Below are positions 59,290-64,000 of a stretch of 64,000 nucleotides of DNA, piece by piece. The DNA lies in the NCBI RefSeq assembly GCF_023159225.1, contig NC_063172.1:34394832-34458831 (forward strand). Direction: 5' to 3'. How positions within the stretch are numbered: the first letter of the stretch is position 1; each line of letters starts with the position of its first letter. The position numbers and the translations under genes were made by a program. Source of the DNA: Perognathus longimembris pacificus. Lineage: Eukaryota > Chordata > Mammalia > Rodentia > Heteromyidae. The notes below the pieces were generated by a model, which saw only the letters and a program-made list of their open reading frames with translations, did not search any database and was not told where the DNA came from.

Positions 59290-59660
59290 TCCTTTGTCTC
59301 TCTAGGCCTGATTTGCTTCACTTAACATAATGTTTTCCAGCTTTTTCCATTTCTTTACAAATGGAACAATAACAATATCATTCTTTCTAATGCATGAGCA
59401 AAATTCACTTTATGTATCTATATATAGAGGTAGAATAGGTATATATGATACATGTTTATATGTTTATATTTAGATACATACATACATATGTACCTATATA
59501 TATATGTATGTGCATTTTATGTATATTTCATTTCCCTGATCCATTCATCCTTTGTGGGGCATCTTGACTGATGCCACACCTGACTAGGGTGAATATTGCT
59601 GCAATGAATATGGTTGTGCTGGTGGCTTTTCTGTATCCTGGTTTGGATATATACTCATAA
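59290..59660 (-). mobile_element. old L1 ORF2 relic with internal AT microsatellite
   Basis: Reverse complement of the distal ORF2 (TGCTTCACTTAACATAATG, TTTACAAATGGAAC, CTGATCCATTCATCC, GCTGCAATGAATATGG). An expanded TATA/CATA-rich tract lies at about 59410-59520 in the middle of the coding remnant. Confidence 0.8.
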
Positions 59661-60475
59661 TTTTTGAGTGAACAATTATAGTATTATTACATATGGCCCA
59701 TGTCCAGGTACAATTCCAAACATTGCTTGACAATGCATATAATTTTGTAGTTCCAAACTGAATGAGCATCTTAAAAGACCTTGGGCAAAACAGTATGATC
59801 ATCAGAGCAGTGAATGGTTAGATTTAGTATCCACAATGTGAGGCTATGAGTGAAGGCTGTATTCCTGACAGCATTCTACCTTCCTAGAAGACTCCGGAAT
59901 TGAGAATGAATGTGACAAGATCACACAAATTGCTTTAGATATCAGGCATTATAAACTTTGGTGCCAGTTATTTACAGATGTCTGGAAATGACAACATTGC
60001 AGAAACCATAGCTCTTCCTATGAGAGAAGTCACTCTCTGGAAAGCTTAACTAAATCTAATCTGTTTGGAGGAGAAATGAGTAAGACATTCTATTTAGATT
60101 CCCTTGGAAAGTGGGGGCCTTATCTCCTTATTTTGGTTGCTTGGGCTGAACTTCCAGGGTCACTTGGAAATAATTATTAAGGCACCACAATCACAGACTT
60201 AGTTGCAGATGGAGTCAATCTGGAATCATTCACATTCATTTTAAAGAAAATGAAATGCAAATGGTCATCAATGGATGTTAGCATATCAATCAAACTGTTC
60301 TAGCCAGCACTCCTAGGGTGTGTGTATGTGCGTGTGTGTGTGTTAAATATAGATAATCATTATATTCAAACATCTATGTATACTTACCCAGTTTTGTAAA
60401 TATTTCTCCGTGAATATTATATTTTCTAAGAAGGCCATAAGAATGCCACATACTCTCCTAAAATCATGTGCCTTC
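59661..60475. other. unannotated sequence
   Basis: No gene or nameable repeat apart from the TG tract. Confidence 0.5.
60318..60343. repeat. imperfect TG microsatellite
   Basis: Short (TG)n with A and C interruptions. Confidence 0.85.
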
Positions 60476-60479
60476 CTTG

Positions 60480-60960
60480 GAGACAGAACTTAATTTACTA
60501 TTTGATTCTTGAATAGATTGTGACTTGCTCAAAATTATTGCAGTGTAGTTGAAGAGATGCTGCATGCTTCTGTTGCTTGGTGATAAAGGACAATAGAACT
60601 TTGGCCTTGGTAGCTGGAACCCAAGGGCTGGTCCAGGGGTCTCCAATATAAGGGATGCAGCTGCCCTGAGGCCACCATGCTGAGAAAGTCCGAACTGGTC
60701 CATGTGAAGGAACCATGTGGAAAATCCCTATGGCTAAATGAGGAGAGCGATCCCGCCAGTTCCCAGCTGTTCCAGTTCCAGCCTCCATCTGACTGCACCT
60801 GCATGAGCCCTTGGGCCAGAAGCAGTTATCCAAGCAAGTTCTTTCCAAGTTCATGACCTAGGAAACTGTGAAAGATGATCCAAGTATGGTTAATAGTCTA
60901 AGCTACAATGTTTTGTGATGAGCTGTTATGCGGTGATACAATAGAAATCATTCTGTCGGA
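60480..60960 (+). mobile_element. MLT1-type ERVL-MaLR LTR relic
   Basis: The order matches an MLT1 LTR: TGTGACTTGCTC early, GAGGCCACCATGCTGAGAA, ACCATGTGGAAAATCCC, a CCAGTTCCAGC block, then the decayed 3' end GAGCTGTTATGCGGTGATAC. Solo LTR without an internal region. Minus-strand open frames here (up to 118 codons) are incidental. Confidence 0.7.
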
Positions 60961-62080
60961 CTATTTGAACTCTCTTCAAGGAGCATGTTTAAACAGGAAG
61001 TACAAATTTAAATAGTCATTTTAAGGACCACCTACTTGGTCCCTGTTTCACTCACAATCCTTGAAGAATGTGGCAGCACAGTTTGTAATCCACTGACATT
61101 TCTGAAGAGCAGGAAAGGAAGGTCTTAAATCTCTACTGTCTGCAAATAAATCACAAAGAAACAAGAAACAAGGGTGGAGAAAATGTGCTTAATTGAGACC
61201 TCTTTCACAAGGCCGAAAAGCAATTGGTTTTCCTCCTTGAATAGTATAAAGAGCCACTGCATCTGCAGGAACATTGACATGTAAACCAAGACACATTCTA
61301 ACTAATCCATCAAGTTCAGAGAAGAGTGTTAGGGGTAAGCTCTTACTACAGACTGTCCAAGTCTTCTGCAGTATTTAGTAAATTCTCATTATGTGCAGAA
61401 ATTGAACCATACTATGTAAATTAAAAGCGTGCTTGCAAATAATTAACCCACGGTCAGTTATAGCACCACATACATATTTATATTATTTCACACAGTGTTT
61501 TTAAATTTTTGAAATATAATTAGGTTATGTCTAGAATGCAACGGAAAATAGTGAGGCTTCATGAGGTTAAATTTTATGGTGTTACTCTGATAATAGGGAG
61601 GAAAGATTGGAACTGAAGTTCAAGTTTACTTCTTGCCAGAGATAATGTGGTCAGATCCACAATATTTCTCTTTATAAGATGCTTCTGGGCCTAAAAGTAA
61701 TTTGGCATAAGTCCAAAAGACATTCTTCCAGCTCTGCCATTTCTAGCCTTGGAAGATGCATGATCATCAAGTCACGCTTTCCACTGTCCAGTATTGTATG
61801 GTATCACTTCTAAATGCCATGAATCTCCATTTCTTTTGACTGTATGGGCCTGAGAACAAAGTGTACCCAGCATAGATAACAGACTTCCCCGGTGTCAGAG
61901 TAGCTGAGATAAATATAATGTCTTTTCTCTTGTAGTACCTCTTAATCATAGTTCCATATCAATGGAGGGAGGATGTGGGCTGGATTCTACTTTTACTCTC
62001 AGTTTAGAAATTTGAAAATCTATAATTGTTAAGAGAAATAACTGTAATTAAATATTTTGGATATTGTAAATGGTGCTACT
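60961..62080. other. unannotated sequence
   Basis: No gene. Possible old repeat texture at 61600-61960, not assigned. Confidence 0.45.
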
Positions 62081-62084
62081 ACAA

Positions 62085-62510
62085 ACATAAATGTACAGAT
62101 ATAAAATGGTATACATATATACAATGGATTACCATTCAGCATAAAGGATAATGGAGTTTTTTTGTTAGCAAGAAAATGGATGGAACTGCAGATCATCATG
62201 TTAAATGAGATAAGCTGAACTCAGAAAGACAAATATTGCATGTTTTAATCCTTTGTGGAATCTAGAATAAAATATATGACTCTGAAAGTAGGACAGTTTT
62301 CATTGAGGGATACCAGCAGTTGGAGGAGGGGAAAAGATGTTGGGGTGAATATTATAGTAATACATATTTTGTGTGTGTGTGTGTGTATGTGTGTGTAGAA
62401 GAAAGGATTTAAGAAAGAGTATTTGAATTTGACCAAAGTACATTATGTGCATGTTGTAAATGTCACAACGAAGCCCCCTTTGTACTGTTAATTTATGCTA
62501 ACTTAAAAAA
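62085..62510 (+). mobile_element. old L1 3' end of a different lineage
   Basis: Phrases AATGGATTACCATTCAGC, AAATGAGATAAGCTGAACTC, AGACAAATATTGCATGTTTT, then GCCCCCTTTGTACTGTTAAT and a short A tail. This 3' UTR differs from the geomyoid-type L1 copies above and matches a widespread older rodent or mammalian L1 type. It contains a TG array. Confidence 0.75.
62371..62396. repeat. TG microsatellite
   Basis: (TG)n with one A interruption, inside the old L1 3' end. Confidence 0.9.
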
Positions 62511-64000
62511 AAGAAACAGGTATGGATTTCCTCGATATTGAAATACTATTTCCATTACTTCCTGGTCATGAAATCTCAGCTGCTCTTTTGTTGAACATGT
62601 CTTTAAAAGTTTTCAAGTCTTAGTACTCGGAGAAGCAGATTGAGTAGATAAAAGATTTAGATGTGTAAGACATTGGGAGCTGCTTCTGTGTAGGCTACAA
62701 AGGAGAAGGGATAAGAACAGGTCTGTAGCAATATCAAATCATAGTACATATTTAATACCCAGGGAAAGAGGCAGGAAATAAGACTTCTGTAGAAAGTGCA
62801 TCACACTGAAATCTAGTTCTGAAAAACTTTAGGCCTGGCTGAAGAGGAGTAGCCAAGTAAATATTTCATATTGGAGGAGGGCTGCATGAGACATAATATG
62901 TACCTCTAGTACCCCCCACTGTGCACAGTCATTGGCTGGGAATAGTTCAAGGATTGAGTGGCCTGAGAGTGGATTCCCTAAGGGATGGCAGCTGGCAGCT
63001 GGCAGCTATCAAGGGCTCCTCACAGCAGGTTGTCTCTTGAAGGGAGAAGTGAGCAGTGCAGGCTCTGGCTGCTGCACACAGTAATGATGCTACAAACTAT
63101 TTCAATGATGAAATGGTTAAATCTATGAAATGCACTTAGAATAGTGATATACACAGAGAAATATTTAAAGTACTGTACCAGTCAAAGGATATCTACAAGT
63201 TATATGTATGAGGAAACACAAGGATGCATTTCAATGTTTGGGTTAAATATTGTTATTGAGCTTTACCTGGCAGCTTCAAATTCTCAGTAGCAAACAGCTA
63301 TCTTAAAGGTTAGAGTGAGTTATGAAGCCAGGAGTAATTTTTGTGTCTGTTTATGAATACTAGCAATTGTGGTAAGGGGTGCGCAGTCTCTGTAGCTATA
63401 CCTAGTCTATGCGTAATGTGACCACCAACAGCAGCTTCCTAAAACAAGACAATCTTTTGTTATGTTTGGTATCTTCTTTATATTCTTATTCTCTTTTATT
63501 CTAACTTATTCTTTTTTCTTGTGTCATTGTAGCAATGATTGGCTTGACACAAATGTCTTACGTGCTAATAATCACTATGTTCTATTTCAATTGGCAGAAC
63601 AGATGATTTTACTTGAGGAATTTTACTCCTGAAACAAGGTAGATCAATGAAATGGATCATTTCACTTTGCTTGAGGAATTTAGAATGAGGAGAGTGTAGT
63701 CTTAGCAGACTCACATCTTTTATTTATCTTGTCATTCATTTTCCTTTTTCCTACTACCTACCTCCTCCACTTTGATTTGCCTAGCACTTGTGCTATAGTG
63801 ACTTTGTCTTTTGATGACATCAGGATGGAATTTCCTTTCTTATCTTTGTCATTTTTTTTTTTTTTGCTATCAACGAGAGGAAACGACTATTTAAAGTTCA
63901 TCATGATCAAAAGTGTGATCACTGCTTTTGATCACAAATGAGGGAATGAAAAGTCACAAGAGAGTTCATCAAAGACACAGAGAGGCAATCAGGTCTCCCA
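62511..64000. other. unannotated sequence
   Basis: No gene. It contains the short GGCAGCT triplication, a poly-T run near 63851-63865 and some complex sequence near 62880-63090. Confidence 0.5.
62987..63007. repeat. three tandem copies of GGCAGCT
   Basis: Three exact 7-bp units in a row. Confidence 0.95.

Noticed and set aside
60464..60854. Three overlapping minus-strand open frames (79-118 codons)
   Set aside because: They lie antisense in an MLT1-type LTR relic whose plus-strand motifs are in the expected order, so the open frames are incidental.
62987..63007. GGCAGCT triplication as a protein-binding array
   Set aside because: Only three units of 7 bp. Slippage is a sufficient explanation.
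1..64000. A new multi-gene system hidden in the window
   Set aside because: I looked on both strands for gene clusters, non-repeat coding frames and regular arrays. Everything structured that I could resolve is retroelement, simple repeat, or possible regulatory sequence.

Overview
The window looks like a gene-poor, AT-rich stretch of a rodent nuclear genome, either intergenic or deep intronic. I find no protein-coding exon, CpG island, structural RNA gene or bacterial-type feature that I can support. The open reading frames are short. The only convincing ones are decayed fragments of LINE-1 (L1) ORF2. The best taxonomic clue is a dimeric SINE present at least seven times. Its left half is ID-like (tRNA-derived) and its right half is a distinct monomer. 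From memory this matches the IDL-Geo family of geomyoid rodents (kangaroo rats, pocket mice, pocket gophers). The placement is an inference, not a database result.

Layout. 1-6.3 kb: an IDL-Geo SINE, then a 4.0 kb minus-strand L1 insertion (1860-5891) bounded by a perfect 17-bp target-site duplication (TSD). That insertion apparently carries a 3' transduction and was later hit by a second, plus-strand L1. A 7SL-type hybrid SINE follows. 6.3-15.8 kb: ancient L1 and MIR relics, a long poly-T run, microsatellites, and long single-copy-looking AT-rich sequence with two candidate conserved noncoding elements. 15.8-25.2 kb: L1 pieces, an L2 relic split by a young IDL-Geo, and a 1.3 kb L1 with an intact ORF2 carboxy terminus. 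25-34 kb: mostly unique sequence, a plus-strand IDL-Geo with clear Pol III boxes, and a SINE split by a 104-bp L1 insertion. 34-44 kb: a twin-primed L1, an ancient L1, a 93-bp L1, and two L1 copies in tandem, one of them split by a SINE. 44-53 kb: MIR, MaLR LTR, hybrid SINEs, an L1, a tailless B1-like fragment and a long CA array. 53-64 kb: ancient L1, LTR and SINE relics plus unique sequence.

The elements do not form a pathway. They record layered retrotransposition, with L1 supplying the enzymes and the SINEs using them. Target-site duplications of about 10-17 bp let me place many insertion ends to the base and order the nested events. I found no new biological system. The best leads are the probable L1 3' transduction, the sharing of one right-hand monomer by two kinds of dimeric SINE, the tailless B1 fragment, and the twin-primed L1. 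Family names come from sequence memory, and the boundaries of old, diverged relics are approximate.
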